Shown here piece after piece: positions 25,861 to 34,891 of a DNA stretch of 64,000 bases (positions are counted from its first letter, which is position 1; the number at the start of each line of letters is the position of its first letter). The stretch is from VFMC01 sp044238435. Its GTDB lineage: Bacteria; Actinomycetota; Acidimicrobiia; Acidimicrobiales; Ilumatobacteraceae. The translations under genes and the position numbers were made by a program. Location: contig JBIIDH010000003.1 in the NCBI GenBank assembly GCA_044238435.1, positions 19,090 to 83,089 of the forward strand, written 5' to 3'. The notes under the pieces were generated by a model that was not told the origin of the DNA, searched no databases, and saw only the letters and a list, made by a program, of their open reading frames with translations.

Positions 25861-26748
25861 GTGGCTGATTCCTCGCGCCTCGAGAGCCCCTGCGTCCGCG
25901 TCGTCGTGCCGGCTCACAACGCCGCGGCGTTCCTCGGTGAGACCCTCCAGTCGCTCGTCGACCAGGAGGGTGCCCCGCGGTTCCGTGTGGTGGTGGTCGT
26001 GAGCGCCTCGGTCGACGACACCGAGCGGGTGGCCCAGTCGTTCGCCGATCGACTCGACCTCGTCGTGGCGCACACGTCGGTCCCCGGCGGCAACGTCGCC
26101 CGCAACCACGGCGCCCAGATGGCCGGCGACGAGCGCTACCTGCTGTTCCTCGATCACGACGATGTAGCCGAACCCACCTGGGTACGCAATCTCGTCGGTG
26201 CTCTGGCAACACTCGATGTCGCTCTGGGCCAGTACGCACTCGACCGGCTGAACAGCAAGGCCACACGCGACCTTCGTGGGCCGGCTCCGTTCGTCGAGGT
26301 GCCCGAGACGTGGGAGCGCAGCATGCTGCGCGGCCAGGGCGGGAACTGTGGCTGGCGGAAGACCGCATGGGACGAGGTGGGGGGCCTCGACGAGACACAC
26401 AACTTCGTCGACGATGTCGAGATCCTCTGGCGGGCCGACGATTGCGGCAAGCGCATCGGTTACGTCGCCGACGCGACGATCCAGTACCGGCTCCGGCCGA
26501 CACCGATGGGCTACTTCATGCAGTACGTGCACCGGTACGAGGGGTGGGCCCACCTGCACGCCCAGTTCCCCGACCGCGTGCCGCGTCGAACGGTGTTCCA
26601 GTTCACCAAGCAGGTGGCCTGGCTGGTGGTGCACCTACCGCGGGCGTTCAGTTCCGACCCGGCCCGCAAGGGATCCTGGATCGCTCCTGCGGCTCGGGTG
26701 ACCGGTTCGCTCCGCGGGTCGCTGAAGCATCGGACGGTGTACCTGTGA
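25861..26748 (+). CDS. Glycosyltransferase family 2 protein
   Basis: Protein of 295 aa from GTG 25861 (ATG 25819 is an alternative). The GT-A fold begins CVRVVVPAHNAAAFLGETL; LLFLDHDDVAEPTWV contains the metal-binding Asp cluster and GLDETHNFVDDVEILWRADD is the acceptor-side acidic motif. It transfers a nucleotide-activated sugar to a glycan or lipid acceptor. The next gene overlaps it by 4 bp (GTGA) and encodes a methyltransferase, so the pair probably decorates one glycan. Confidence 0.88.
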   Translation: MADSSRLESPCVRVVVPAHNAAAFLGETLQSLVDQEGAPRFRVVVVVSASVDDTERVAQSFADRLDLVVAHTSVPGGNVARNHGAQMAGDERYLLFLDHDDVAEPTWVRNLVGALATLDVALGQYALDRLNSKATRDLRGPAPFVEVPETWERSMLRGQGGNCGWRKTAWDEVGGLDETHNFVDDVEILWRADDCGKRIGYVADATIQYRLRPTPMGYFMQYVHRYEGWAHLHAQFPDRVPRRTVFQFTKQVAWLVVHLPRAFSSDPARKGSWIAPAARVTGSLRGSLKHRTVYL

Positions 26749-27788
26749 GGACCGTCGACACGTGCCCCTGGTGCGAAGCCTCTCTCGGCGGCGGCGACTT
26801 CCCGGTCGTCGAGAAGATGCACGGCACCGGTGAGGTGTTCCACTACAGCGAGTGCCCGTCGTGCCGCAGCATGACCCTCACGTTCGTGCCGCTCGATCTC
26901 GACGCCTACTATCCCGGCGACTACTACTCGTTCACCGCGGCACCGCTCCCGCAGCGGTCGAGGCTCACCCTGTGCGCGCGACGCCTGCGCACCCGGGCCG
27001 CCATGAGTCGGTTGATGCCGCGACGGTGGGCCGCACGAGCGGGGGGTGTCCCGGACTGGTTGGTGGCGCTGCGTCCACTGCGACGCGACTCGCGGCTGCT
27101 CGATGTGGGCGGCGGCGGCGGACGGCTCGTGGCACGGCTGCGCCGGATGGGCTACCAGGCCAGCAGAGGTGTCGACCCCTTCGTCGACGCGACCAACGAG
27201 TTCGTCGACAAGCAGAGCATCCAGGAGACGCACGGCTCGTTCGACGTGGTGATGTTCCACCACAGCCTCGAGCACGTGCCCCATCCCGCCGCCGACCTGC
27301 TGAGGGCGAGCAGCCTGGTGGGCGACGACGGTCGCATCCTGGTGCGCCTGCCGGTTGCCGGCATGGAGGCATGGGAGATCTACGGCGCCGATTGGGTGGC
27401 GCTCGACCCGCCTCGCCATCTGTCGGTGCCGAGCGTCGCCGGGATGCACGCCATTGCTGCTCGCTGCGGTCTCGAGATCGAGTCGTGGTGGTGCGACGCC
27501 ACCGGCAACGGGTGGTGGGCGAGCGAACTCGTCCGGCAGGGGATACCGCACTCGAGTCCACTCGCCGACGAGGTGATGCCTGCAGAACGGCGGAAGCAAT
27601 TCGCTGCCATTGCCGCCGATGCCAACCGTCGACAGGTGGGCGACACGGCCGGATTCATCCTGCGCCGCTCCTCCACACCACCTGCCGCGCTGAGCGAGGC
27701 CCGAACCGAGGCTGTGGCACAGGTAACGCCACCTCGGTCACGCACATGCAGACTCGCCGTGCCATCATCCCGCTCCACAACTGAATGA
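26745..27788 (+). CDS. Class I SAM-dependent methyltransferase with N-terminal zinc ribbon
   Basis: Protein of 347 aa; GTG 26745 overlaps the stop of the glycosyltransferase gene. Two C-x2-C knuckles (DTCPWCEA, SECPSCRSM) form an N-terminal zinc ribbon, then an SAM-binding motif LLDVGGGGGRLVARL and the post-motif VMFHHSLEHVPHP. This architecture is common among methyltransferases in polysaccharide and deoxysugar clusters. The last 40 residues are Ser/Thr/Arg-rich and probably disordered. The FMN riboswitch begins immediately after the stop. Confidence 0.85.
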   Translation: MRTVDTCPWCEASLGGGDFPVVEKMHGTGEVFHYSECPSCRSMTLTFVPLDLDAYYPGDYYSFTAAPLPQRSRLTLCARRLRTRAAMSRLMPRRWAARAGGVPDWLVALRPLRRDSRLLDVGGGGGRLVARLRRMGYQASRGVDPFVDATNEFVDKQSIQETHGSFDVVMFHHSLEHVPHPAADLLRASSLVGDDGRILVRLPVAGMEAWEIYGADWVALDPPRHLSVPSVAGMHAIAARCGLEIESWWCDATGNGWWASELVRQGIPHSSPLADEVMPAERRKQFAAIAADANRRQVGDTAGFILRRSSTPPAALSEARTEAVAQVTPPRSRTCRLAVPSSRSTTE

Positions 27789-27789
27789 A

Positions 27790-27913
27790 CCCCTGCGGGG
27801 TTGGGTGCAAGTCCCGACCGGCGGTCACAGCCCGCGAACCCGTCATCGTTCGATGACGGGCCGACCCGGTGGAACTCCGGGGCCGACGGTAAGAGTCCGG
27901 ATGGGAGCAGGGT
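27790..27913 (+). ncRNA. FMN riboswitch (RFN element)
   Basis: The highly conserved RFN core is visible: GGGTGCAAGTCCCGACCGGC, then GGTCACAGCCCGCGA, a variable helix CCCGTCATCG/CGATGACGGG, and GGTGGAACTCCGGGGCCGAC, GGTAAGAGTCCGGATGGGAG. The closing P1 helix is CCCTGC (27791-27796) with GCAGGG (27907-27912). It binds FMN and represses the riboflavin operon downstream (ribE at 28072). The expression platform between 27914 and 28030 shows no clear terminator with a T run, so translational control through the leader ORF or ribE ribosome site is more likely. Confidence 0.96.
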
Positions 27914-28030
27914 GACGTCTCGCTGAACGGTCGCGCCTGCATCGGCGCCGCCGGTTGGTCTGCGTTGCCGTGCTCCGGAACGAGCCCGCATCCACCACAC
28001 CGGTCCCGAACCACAGCCAGGAGCGCCACC

Positions 28031-28072
28031 ATGAGCCAGTTGCACCGCATCCACCCCGAGGGGGTCTGCTGA
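28031..28072 (+). CDS. 13-codon leader ORF overlapping the ribE start
   Basis: A good Shine-Dalgarno AGGAG (28019-28023) is followed by ATG 28031 and a 13-residue ORF, MSQLHRIHPEGVC, whose TGA overlaps the ribE ATG (TGATG). It lies between the FMN riboswitch and ribE and is the best ribosome-binding site in the region. It could couple translation of ribE to riboswitch folding or be a vestige. No homologue is recalled. Confidence 0.45.
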   Translation: MSQLHRIHPEGVC

Positions 28073-28704
28073 TGTTCACGGGCATCGTCGAAGAACTCGG
28101 TCGGATCGAGTCGTTCGTGGGCAGCACGCTGCGCATCGCAGCGAGCGACGTCATCGCCGACGCCAAGCTGGGCGACTCCATTGCGGTGAACGGCTGCTGC
28201 CTCACCCTGGTCGCCCAGGGCGACGGCTGGTGGGAGGCCGACGTGAGCGACGAGACGGTCAACCGCACCAGCCTCGCCCGCGCTGCTGCGGGCGACCCGG
28301 TGAACCTCGAGCGCGCCGTGCGCATGCACGACCGCCTCGGTGGCCACCTGGTGCAGGGCCACGTCGACGCGGTGGGCGAGATCGTCGACCCGGTTCCCGA
28401 CCTGCGCGTACGGGTGCCGCAGCACTTGCTGCCCTATCTGGTCGAGAAGGGGTCGGTCACCGTCGACGGCGTCAGCCTCACCGTGGTGAAGCCCCTCGAC
28501 GACGGGTTCACCGTCGCCATCATCCCGCACACCGCGGCGGTCACGTCGTTGGGCGCGAAGCGGCCCGGCGACCTGGTGAACATCGAGGTGGATGTCATCG
28601 CCAAGTACGTCGAGCGCATGCTGGCCCCTCTGCTGGCGGGCGCAGGCAGCGCCACCGAGGTGGCCGAACGGTTCGTGCGCCCCGCAGCGGAGGTGGCGTC
28701 GTGA
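28072..28704 (+). CDS. ribE: Riboflavin synthase, alpha subunit
   Basis: Protein of 210 aa from ATG 28072 with the family start MFTGIVEELGRIESF. Two homologous lumazine-binding beta-barrel halves are visible: CCLTLVAQGDGWWEADVSDET in the first (written in part) and GVSLTVVKPLDDGFTVAIIP in the second, each with the MFTGIVE/GHLVQGHVD type motif. It dismutates two 6,7-dimethyl-8-ribityllumazine into riboflavin. It is first in the ribE-ribBA-ribH operon under the FMN riboswitch. An upstream in-frame GTG (27955) would run into the riboswitch and is rejected. Confidence 0.95.
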   Translation: MFTGIVEELGRIESFVGSTLRIAASDVIADAKLGDSIAVNGCCLTLVAQGDGWWEADVSDETVNRTSLARAAAGDPVNLERAVRMHDRLGGHLVQGHVDAVGEIVDPVPDLRVRVPQHLLPYLVEKGSVTVDGVSLTVVKPLDDGFTVAIIPHTAAVTSLGAKRPGDLVNIEVDVIAKYVERMLAPLLAGAGSATEVAERFVRPAAEVAS

Positions 28705-29975
28705 ACCGCCCGGTGTTCGACCCCATCGAGGCCGCCATCGCAGCCATCGGCCGCGGCGAGATCGTGGTGGTGGCCGACGACGAGGACCGCGAGAACGAGG
28801 GCGACCTCATCATGGCGGCCGACATGGCCACCGCCGAGCAGATCGCGTTCTTCGTGCGCCACACCTCTGGCGTCATCTGCGTGGGCCTGCCCGGCGAGCG
28901 CTGCGACGAACTGCAGTTGCCGTTGATGGTGCCCGCCAGCGGCAACACCGAGGTGCAGGGCACCGCCTTCACCGTCACTGTCGACCTGGCCGAGGGCACG
29001 TCCACGGGCATCTCGGCGGCCGACCGGGCGCGCACGTTGCAGGCGCTCGCCGACCCCACGGTGGGGGCGGCGGCGTTCAACCGCCCGGGCCACATCTTCC
29101 CGCTGCGGGCGCGGCCGGGCGGCACGCTGAAGCGCGCCGGACACACCGAGGCCGCTGTCGACCTGGCCCGCCTGGCCGGGCGAGCGCCAGCCGGTGTGCT
29201 GTGCGAAGTGGTGCTCGACTCGGGCGGTATGGCCCGTGTGCCCGATCTACGGGCCTTCGCCGACGAACACGGACTGCTGCTCGTGTCGATCGCCGACCTC
29301 ATCCGCTACCGGCGGCGCACCGAGAAGCTGGTCACCCGCACGGCAGCAGCCCGGGTACCCACGCAGTGGGGCGAGTTCCGCTGCGTGTCGTTCGACAGCC
29401 GGGTCGACGGTGGCGACTCGCACCTCGCCTTCGTGATGGGCGAGGTGGCCGGTCGGGCCGACGTGCTGGTGCGTGTGCACAGCGAGTGCATCACCGGCGA
29501 CGTGTTCGCCAGCGTGCGCTGCGATTGCGGCGAGCAGTTGCACGAGGCGATGCGGCGGGTGGCCGAGGAGGGCCACGGCGTGGTGGTGTACCTGCGCGGC
29601 CACGAGGGCCGGGGCATCGGCATCACCCACAAGCTCCATGCCTACGAGTTGCAGGATGCAGGCGCCGACACGGTCGACGCCAACCTGCGCCTGGGCCTGC
29701 CTGTCGACAGCCGCGAGTACGGCATCGGCGCGCAGATCCTGGCCGATCTCGGCCTCACCAGCATCCGCTTGATGACCAACAACCCGGCCAAGTACGGCGG
29801 CCTCGACGGCTACGGCCTCACCATCACCGAGCGGGTGCCGCTGCACGTGCCGGTGCACCCCGAGGCACAGCGGTACCTCGAGACCAAGCGCCTCCGCATG
29901 GGCCACTCGTTGCCCGAGGCACCGACCGCCGAGGCCGATCTCGCATCCACCCTTCCCACCCTGGAGCACTCATGA
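28701..29975 (+). CDS. ribBA: Bifunctional DHBP synthase / GTP cyclohydrolase II
   Basis: Protein of 424 aa; GTG 28701 overlaps the ribE stop (GTGA). The N-terminal DHBP synthase half has VVVADDEDRENEGDLIMAAD with the acidic metal site and GHTEAAVDLARLAG. The C-terminal GTP cyclohydrolase II half has VHSECITGDVFASVRCDCGEQ (zinc Cys set) and YLRGHEGRGIGITHKLHAY. It makes both riboflavin precursors from ribulose 5-phosphate and GTP. The deaminase/reductase ribD is not in this operon. Confidence 0.95.
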   Translation: MNRPVFDPIEAAIAAIGRGEIVVVADDEDRENEGDLIMAADMATAEQIAFFVRHTSGVICVGLPGERCDELQLPLMVPASGNTEVQGTAFTVTVDLAEGTSTGISAADRARTLQALADPTVGAAAFNRPGHIFPLRARPGGTLKRAGHTEAAVDLARLAGRAPAGVLCEVVLDSGGMARVPDLRAFADEHGLLLVSIADLIRYRRRTEKLVTRTAAARVPTQWGEFRCVSFDSRVDGGDSHLAFVMGEVAGRADVLVRVHSECITGDVFASVRCDCGEQLHEAMRRVAEEGHGVVVYLRGHEGRGIGITHKLHAYELQDAGADTVDANLRLGLPVDSREYGIGAQILADLGLTSIRLMTNNPAKYGGLDGYGLTITERVPLHVPVHPEAQRYLETKRLRMGHSLPEAPTAEADLASTLPTLEHS

Positions 29976-30439
29976 CCACCTTCTCCGGCCGTCTCGACGG
30001 CACCGGCCTGCGCGTCGCCCTGGTGTGCAGCCGCTTCAACGACCTCGTCGTCGAGCGTCTCGAGTCAGGCGCCCGCGACGTGCTGGTGCGCCACGGCGTG
30101 GCCGACGACGCGATCGACACGATGTGGGTGCCCGGCGCCTGGGAGATCCCCATGGCGGCCAAGGTGATGGCGGGCACCGGTCGGTACGACGCCGTGGTGG
30201 GCCTCGGCGCCGTCATCCGCGGCGCCACGTACCACTTCGAGGTGGTGGCCAATCAGAGTGCCGCCGGCCTGGCGCGGGTGGCACTCGACACCGGCGTGGT
30301 GGTCACCAACGGCATCATCACCGTCGACTCCATCGAGCAGGCGCTCGAGCGGGCGGGCAGCAAGGCGGGCAACAAGGGTGTCGATGCGGCGATGGCCGCG
30401 CTCGAGACCGTCGCCGTCATCCGTCTCGCCACCGCCTGA
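29972..30439 (+). CDS. ribH: 6,7-dimethyl-8-ribityllumazine synthase
   Basis: Protein of 155 aa; ATG 29972 overlaps the ribBA stop (ATGA). Motifs are VALVCSRFNDLVVERL, WVPGAWEIPMAAKVMA, GLGAVIRGATYHFEVVANQS with the catalytic His, and ITVDSIEQALERAGSKAGNK. It condenses the ribBA products into lumazine for RibE and normally forms a 60-mer capsid. It is the last gene of the operon, with a convergent membrane-protein gene 10 bp away. Confidence 0.95.
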   Translation: MTTFSGRLDGTGLRVALVCSRFNDLVVERLESGARDVLVRHGVADDAIDTMWVPGAWEIPMAAKVMAGTGRYDAVVGLGAVIRGATYHFEVVANQSAAGLARVALDTGVVVTNGIITVDSIEQALERAGSKAGNKGVDAAMAALETVAVIRLATA

Positions 30440-30449
30440 CCAAGGCGGG

Positions 30450-31052
30450 TCAGCGGGCGAGGAGGCCGTCGGCCGACTCGTCGGCCATGGCGGCCCACTG
30501 CGGCGACGGCAGGTGCATCAGCACGATGCCGAATGCGGCGAGCACCGAGTTGCGGAACGCCGGCTCGAGGCCGTTCCACGACGTCGAGCGCCACATCTGG
30601 AACCACTCGCCACCGATGGTGATGAAGCCGCCCATGAACAACACGAGGATCATCGCCAGGCCGATGGTGCCCAGTCGGCGCGGCAGGTCGAAGCTGCGGG
30701 TGCGGCTGGCGCGCAGCCACGCCCACACCGAGCACAGCAGCACGACGGCAGCGGCCGACTCCCAGATGATGACGCCGATGTAGGCGAGGTGGTGGAACCA
30801 GGTGGCCTCGATGGCCCGCCACATCACATCGCTGTCGAGACCCTCACCCGGCGGGGCGCCGAAGTTGGTGGTGTCCATCGACAGCACGTGCGATACGAAG
30901 TCGAAGTTGGTGCCGTAGTCGGTGATGTTCCCGATGGCCACCAGCAGGATGTACAGCGCGTTGATGCCCACCACCACTGTGCACGCCACGGGCAGCGTGC
31001 CCAGGCTCAGCACCCGGCTCCGCACCGATTCCCCGAAGGTCTGCTCGCTCAC
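30450..31052 (-). CDS. DUF2165-family small integral membrane protein
   Basis: Protein of 200 aa from GTG 31052 (ATG 31091 would add 13 basic residues but lacks a ribosome site). Four membrane helices are evident. The family core is present: GNITDYGTNFDFVSHVLSMD in the first periplasmic loop, IIWESAAAVVLL, and GGEWFQMWRSTSWNGLEPAF near the end. The function of DUF2165 proteins is unknown. It follows the PQQ-like lipoprotein gene (63-bp gap) and converges on ribH. Confidence 0.8.
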   Translation of the reverse strand: MSEQTFGESVRSRVLSLGTLPVACTVVVGINALYILLVAIGNITDYGTNFDFVSHVLSMDTTNFGAPPGEGLDSDVMWRAIEATWFHHLAYIGVIIWESAAAVVLLCSVWAWLRASRTRSFDLPRRLGTIGLAMILVLFMGGFITIGGEWFQMWRSTSWNGLEPAFRNSVLAAFGIVLMHLPSPQWAAMADESADGLLAR

Positions 31053-31115
31053 CGTTCCCCCGTTCCGGTCCTTCGACCTGGGGCGCAGCATAGAACCGTC
31101 GGGGTGTGGCGGCGG

Positions 31116-32666
31116 TCAACCCAGCGACGTGGTGGCGGTGGGCGTGCTGAACTGCCGCGGGTACCACACCTGCAGATCGACCTCGTCGACGGTGAACACC
31201 ACGCCGTCGTCGACCCACGCCCTGTTCGGGCTGTCGCAACAGCCGATGCCGAAGCTGTACGGATCGGCCCATCGCTGGTCGTCGGCAACCTGGCGACCGG
31301 TCGCAGTGTCGATCATCGTCCACACCGTCGGCTCGATGGTGGACGGGTCGGAGTCGAACGGGCCGGCGATCAGCGCCACGCCATCGGCCACGATCGACAC
31401 CCCGTAATTGCCGTCGAGCCGCCACACGGTGCGGCCGGTGCGAGCTTCGACACCCTCCACGGCGGCATCGGGGCACCAGTCGTTGCCGCTCGTGTCGCGC
31501 GGACCGCAGGTGCTGGCCACGGCGATGTCGCCGTCGAGCGCCACCCGGAACCCTTCGCCGTTGATCGAGTTCAGGTCGGCGCGCCGCCACAGTTCGGTCC
31601 CGAACGCGTCGATGCCGACCAGGGGTTGGTCGCCACCGTCGAGGTACGGACCGAACTCGACTACCGCCGGTCGGGCGGCCTGCAACGCAGCCGGGTCGGT
31701 GCTCCAGCCATCACCCTCCTGCACTGCGGCCACCGCACGCACGGCGCCGAGCACCTGCGGGCCGAACGCCACCAGTCGGCCATCCGGCAGGGAGGCGAAA
31801 TCATCGCCGTAGCCGGTGAGGGCGACCGGCGGCATCGTCACGGTCGACGCCGTCATGGTGGCCAGGTCGATGCGCAGCAGCGAGTCGACCGACATGTCGA
31901 TGTTGCCGTCGACCGCAGGGGCCAAGAGCAGGTCGTCGAGCGCGATGCCGTACAGGGCGGTTCGGTACCCCGCCACCTCGCCGGTGATGCCCGAGGCGGC
32001 CACCACGTCGTCGAGCGAGCGGGTGACCTGCCCGTCGGCGAGCGACCACACCTCCCACCGCGGTTCGAAGCCGCCGGGCGATGTGTTGTCGAACCAGAGC
32101 ACGAGGGCCTCGCCACTTTCCGGGCGCGCGTCGGCGAACACGCGCATCGGCCGCCAGTCGAGGCAGCGCTGCCAGCGGATCGCTCCATCGGCATCGACCG
32201 CCGCCACCATGCCCACGTCAGTGGGCGAGTTGTAGGGCATCAACCACAACAGCACTCCGCCGGGAATGGCGATCGCCGAGGTGCGCGACCAGTCGGAGGT
32301 GCCGTCGGGCATGTTCACTTCGGGCAAGGCGATGTCGACCACGGGTGCGGCGCCGAGCGGGCCGAGCGTCTCGGGCAGCGCCGCGACCGGAAGCGGCGCC
32401 CGGCTGGGCCCGCGTTCGATGCACCCCGGCGTGAAGCGGTTGTCGGGCGCCAGTGTGGTGCCGGGCGCGGTCGACTCGGTGGTGGTGGGCAGGTCGGTGC
32501 TGCTGGTCGGCACGGCGTCGGTGGTGGTGGACACCTCGGTCGATGGGGTCGTCACCGTCGTGCCCGTGGTGTTCGAGCTGCCGACGGACGGGTCGGCATC
32601 GGAACTGCCACACGCGGCTCCGGCCATCACGACAGCAGCCAGCAGGACGAGGTGAGGGGTGCGCAC
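31116..32666 (-). CDS. Lipoprotein with PQQ/quinoprotein-like beta-propeller repeats
   Basis: Protein of 516 aa from GTG 32666, which has GAGGA nine bases upstream. The lipoprotein signal VRTPHLVLLAAVVMAGAAC places the lipid Cys at about residue 19. A Ser/Thr-rich linker (about 20-80) is likely a cell-wall-spanning spacer. The rest has repeated units ending in GAIRWQRCLDW, GTELWRRADL and GRTVWRLDGNY, the W-motif of quinoprotein-alcohol-dehydrogenase-like propeller blades. Such extracytoplasmic propellers are often protein scaffolds; no catalytic site is recognisable. The longer open frame upstream is out of context. Confidence 0.75.
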   Translation of the reverse strand: MRTPHLVLLAAVVMAGAACGSSDADPSVGSSNTTGTTVTTPSTEVSTTTDAVPTSSTDLPTTTESTAPGTTLAPDNRFTPGCIERGPSRAPLPVAALPETLGPLGAAPVVDIALPEVNMPDGTSDWSRTSAIAIPGGVLLWLMPYNSPTDVGMVAAVDADGAIRWQRCLDWRPMRVFADARPESGEALVLWFDNTSPGGFEPRWEVWSLADGQVTRSLDDVVAASGITGEVAGYRTALYGIALDDLLLAPAVDGNIDMSVDSLLRIDLATMTASTVTMPPVALTGYGDDFASLPDGRLVAFGPQVLGAVRAVAAVQEGDGWSTDPAALQAARPAVVEFGPYLDGGDQPLVGIDAFGTELWRRADLNSINGEGFRVALDGDIAVASTCGPRDTSGNDWCPDAAVEGVEARTGRTVWRLDGNYGVSIVADGVALIAGPFDSDPSTIEPTVWTMIDTATGRQVADDQRWADPYSFGIGCCDSPNRAWVDDGVVFTVDEVDLQVWYPRQFSTPTATTSLG

Positions 32667-32759
32667 GACTTCATCCTCGCGTAGCCACGGCCGCTGTCGG
32701 CGGCGACCCGCCCGCGACCCGCGATCGTCGGGTCGGTTGCGGGCGTGGCAGCAGCGGTG

Positions 32760-32778
32760 TTTAGATTGACATATGTCC
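32760..32778 (-). promoter_or_regulatory. Shared operator motif, copy 1 (MhpA-like gene)
   Basis: On the minus strand this reads GGACATATGTCAATCTAAA and contains the palindrome GACATATGTC. It overlaps the ATG of the monooxygenase gene at 32773, so a bound protein would block a (probably leaderless) transcript start. It matches copy 3 at 37561 (GACAT-TGTCAATCTA) and, less well, copy 2 at 34892. Confidence 0.6.
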
Positions 32779-34209
32779 AGTAATCTGCGGATCGGCGAGT
32801 CCACCGTCCTCATTGCCGGTGGCGGACCGGTGGGGTGCTCGCTGTCCATCGCGCTGTCGAACCTGGGCGTCGACAACGTGGTGGTGGAACGCGACACCCA
32901 CGTGCACCCGCTACCCCGCGCCGTGCTCATCGACGGCGAGTTGGTACGCGCCCTCATCCAGTTGGGTCTGGGCGACCGGCTGACGGGCCTGCTCACCCCG
33001 ATGCGCAGGGCCGAGTACGTCGATGCCGACGGCACCGTGCTGGCGAGCACCGACCTCACCACCTCTCGCGTGTTCGGCGGCCTCGACCGGGCCAGCCTGC
33101 ACTTCCAGCCGCAATTGGAGGCGATGCTCCGCGACGAGATGCTCGCTCGCGGCGGCCGCTTCCTGGCAGGCACCGAGTTCATCGGTGTCGATACCGACGC
33201 GTCCGACGAGGTGTCGCTGCTGCTGGCCGATGGCGGGCGGCTGACCGGCCGCTACCTGGTGGGGTGCGACGGCGCCTCCAGCACCGTGCGCCGTTCGCAG
33301 GGCATCGCGTGGGACGACCTCGGCTTCAACCAGGACTGGCTGGTGGTCGACATCGAGGTCGACGACCGCGCGACGTGCGGCCTGCCCGATGTGGGCCGCC
33401 AGGTGTGCGACCCGGTACGCCCCACGACGATGATCAGCGGGCACGACCGCTACTACCGCTGGGAGTTCCAGCTGCAGCCTGGCGAAGACCCGCAGGAGAT
33501 GAACCGGCCCGAGCGGGTGTGGCAGTTGCTGGCGCCGTGGATCGACCCGCAGCGGGCCCGGCTGGTGCGATCGGCGCCCTACTGCTTCCATGCCGTGGTG
33601 GCCGCGACGATGCGCCGCGGGCGAGTGCTGCTGGCGGGCGATGCAGCGCACCAGATGCCACCGTTCCAGGGGCAAGGGTTGAACAGTGGAATGCGCGACG
33701 CGGTGAACCTGGCGTGGAAGCTGCGCTGGGTGCTGGAGGGCTGGTCGGGCGACGGCCTGCTCGACACCTACTCGTCCGAGCGCCGCGAGCACGCCAAGGC
33801 GCTCGTCGAGCAGTCGGTCGAGACGGGTCGGCTGATCGACCAGTACGCCGGGCGGGTGAGCCACGGCATTGCGCCGCGCGACAGCTACAGCGGCGACCGG
33901 CCACCCACCCGCTACACCGAGGGTGTCGTGTGGGGAACCCACCCTCGCGTCGGGCTGCCCTTCGGCGCCTGGGATCAGGTCGCCGACGGGGTACCGACCG
34001 GTCCGGCGATCACGATCGTGTCGAGCAGCGAGTTGCTCGTGCCGCACCCCGCATCGGGCCGTCCGTGGCGGACTGCGACCCTCGACCGGGCGGCCATGTT
34101 CGGGGCCGATCACGTCGTGGTGCGGCCCGACGGGTGGGTGGCCGCGGTGTGCGACGCCGCCGAGCTTCCTCAGGCTCTGGCCGACCTCGACGCCCGCTTG
34201 GCCGGCTGA
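32773..34209 (+). CDS. FAD-dependent monooxygenase, MhpA-like
   Basis: Protein of 478 aa. FAD motif TVLIAGGGPVGCSLSIALSN (residues 10-29), DG motif VGCDGASSTVRRSQGI, and GD motif LLAGDAAHQMPPFQGQGLNS are those of 3-(3-hydroxyphenyl)propionate hydroxylase (MhpA) and related aromatic hydroxylases. It would create a catechol-type ring for extradiol cleavage, which suits the dioxygenase-like protein at 36190. Its 3' end overlaps the convergent TetR gene by 40 bp. Its promoter carries the operator motif shared across this cluster. Confidence 0.9.
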   Translation: MSSNLRIGESTVLIAGGGPVGCSLSIALSNLGVDNVVVERDTHVHPLPRAVLIDGELVRALIQLGLGDRLTGLLTPMRRAEYVDADGTVLASTDLTTSRVFGGLDRASLHFQPQLEAMLRDEMLARGGRFLAGTEFIGVDTDASDEVSLLLADGGRLTGRYLVGCDGASSTVRRSQGIAWDDLGFNQDWLVVDIEVDDRATCGLPDVGRQVCDPVRPTTMISGHDRYYRWEFQLQPGEDPQEMNRPERVWQLLAPWIDPQRARLVRSAPYCFHAVVAATMRRGRVLLAGDAAHQMPPFQGQGLNSGMRDAVNLAWKLRWVLEGWSGDGLLDTYSSERREHAKALVEQSVETGRLIDQYAGRVSHGIAPRDSYSGDRPPTRYTEGVVWGTHPRVGLPFGAWDQVADGVPTGPAITIVSSSELLVPHPASGRPWRTATLDRAAMFGADHVVVRPDGWVAAVCDAAELPQALADLDARLAG

Positions 34210-34862
34210 CGCCGCGGCGGGGTCGCCGCCGCATGGCGGCGGAGGCCGTTCACCAGCAGCGTCGCCATCTCGTCGGCGTACCTGGTGCCATCCACCTTGC
34301 CGTCGACGCGGTCGAACTTCTTCGCCAGCGCAGGCAGGCTGTAGGCGCTGCCGGCGCCGTTGGCGAGGATGAACAGGATGGCCCGGTCGGACTGGGGCTC
34401 GATCACCCCGTCGTCGGCGAGACGCTGCATCAGCTGGCGCGTGGCCCGCATGGCCGGGGCGATGTAGCGCTCGAAAATGCGGTCGAGCACGGGTGACGGG
34501 TTCACGCCCTCGTTGTTGATCACCCGGTTCAGGTGCGGGCGCTTCGCCGATGCCAACAGGAAGGCCCGGAACCGGATGCGCAGTTCCTCGAGCGGATCAG
34601 CCGGCAGCGGCTCGGCGCTGATGATGGCCACCATCTCGCGCAGCAGCGCACCGAAACCGTGGTCGATGGCGTCGAGGTACAACTGCTCCTTGGTGCCGAA
34701 GCGCTGGTTGATGGTGCCGTGGCTGAGACCGAGTTCGCTGTTGAGCGACCGCATCGACATGCCCTCGTAGCCGTGGGTGGCGAACACCCGCAGCGCCGAG
34801 TCGAGGATGGCGCCGTCGTCGTGGATCTTCGGCCGGCCGCGGCGCTTGCTGTCGGACGTCAC
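34170..34862 (-). CDS. TetR-family transcriptional regulator
   Basis: Protein of 230 aa. N-terminal HTH: ILDSALRVFATHGYEGMSMR, then SLNSELGLSHGTINQRFGTK (about residues 18-57), with a basic tail KRRGRPKIH in front. The helical ligand domain follows. It is divergent from the P450 gene, and the intergenic region holds a copy of the sequence found at two other promoters of the cluster, so it is the obvious candidate repressor of the whole 32773-40227 region. The inducer is probably a pathway substrate or CoA ester. Confidence 0.9.
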   Translation of the reverse strand: MTSDSKRRGRPKIHDDGAILDSALRVFATHGYEGMSMRSLNSELGLSHGTINQRFGTKEQLYLDAIDHGFGALLREMVAIISAEPLPADPLEELRIRFRAFLLASAKRPHLNRVINNEGVNPSPVLDRIFERYIAPAMRATRQLMQRLADDGVIEPQSDRAILFILANGAGSAYSLPALAKKFDRVDGKVDGTRYADEMATLLVNGLRRHAAATPPRRQPAKRASRSARA

Positions 34863-34891
34863 CCGCGCAGACTACCGCGGTTCTATTTCTT

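Noticed and set aside
27955..28071. N-terminal extension of riboflavin synthase from GTG 27955
   Set aside because: Would overlap the riboswitch expression platform; the family starts at MFTGIVE (28072).
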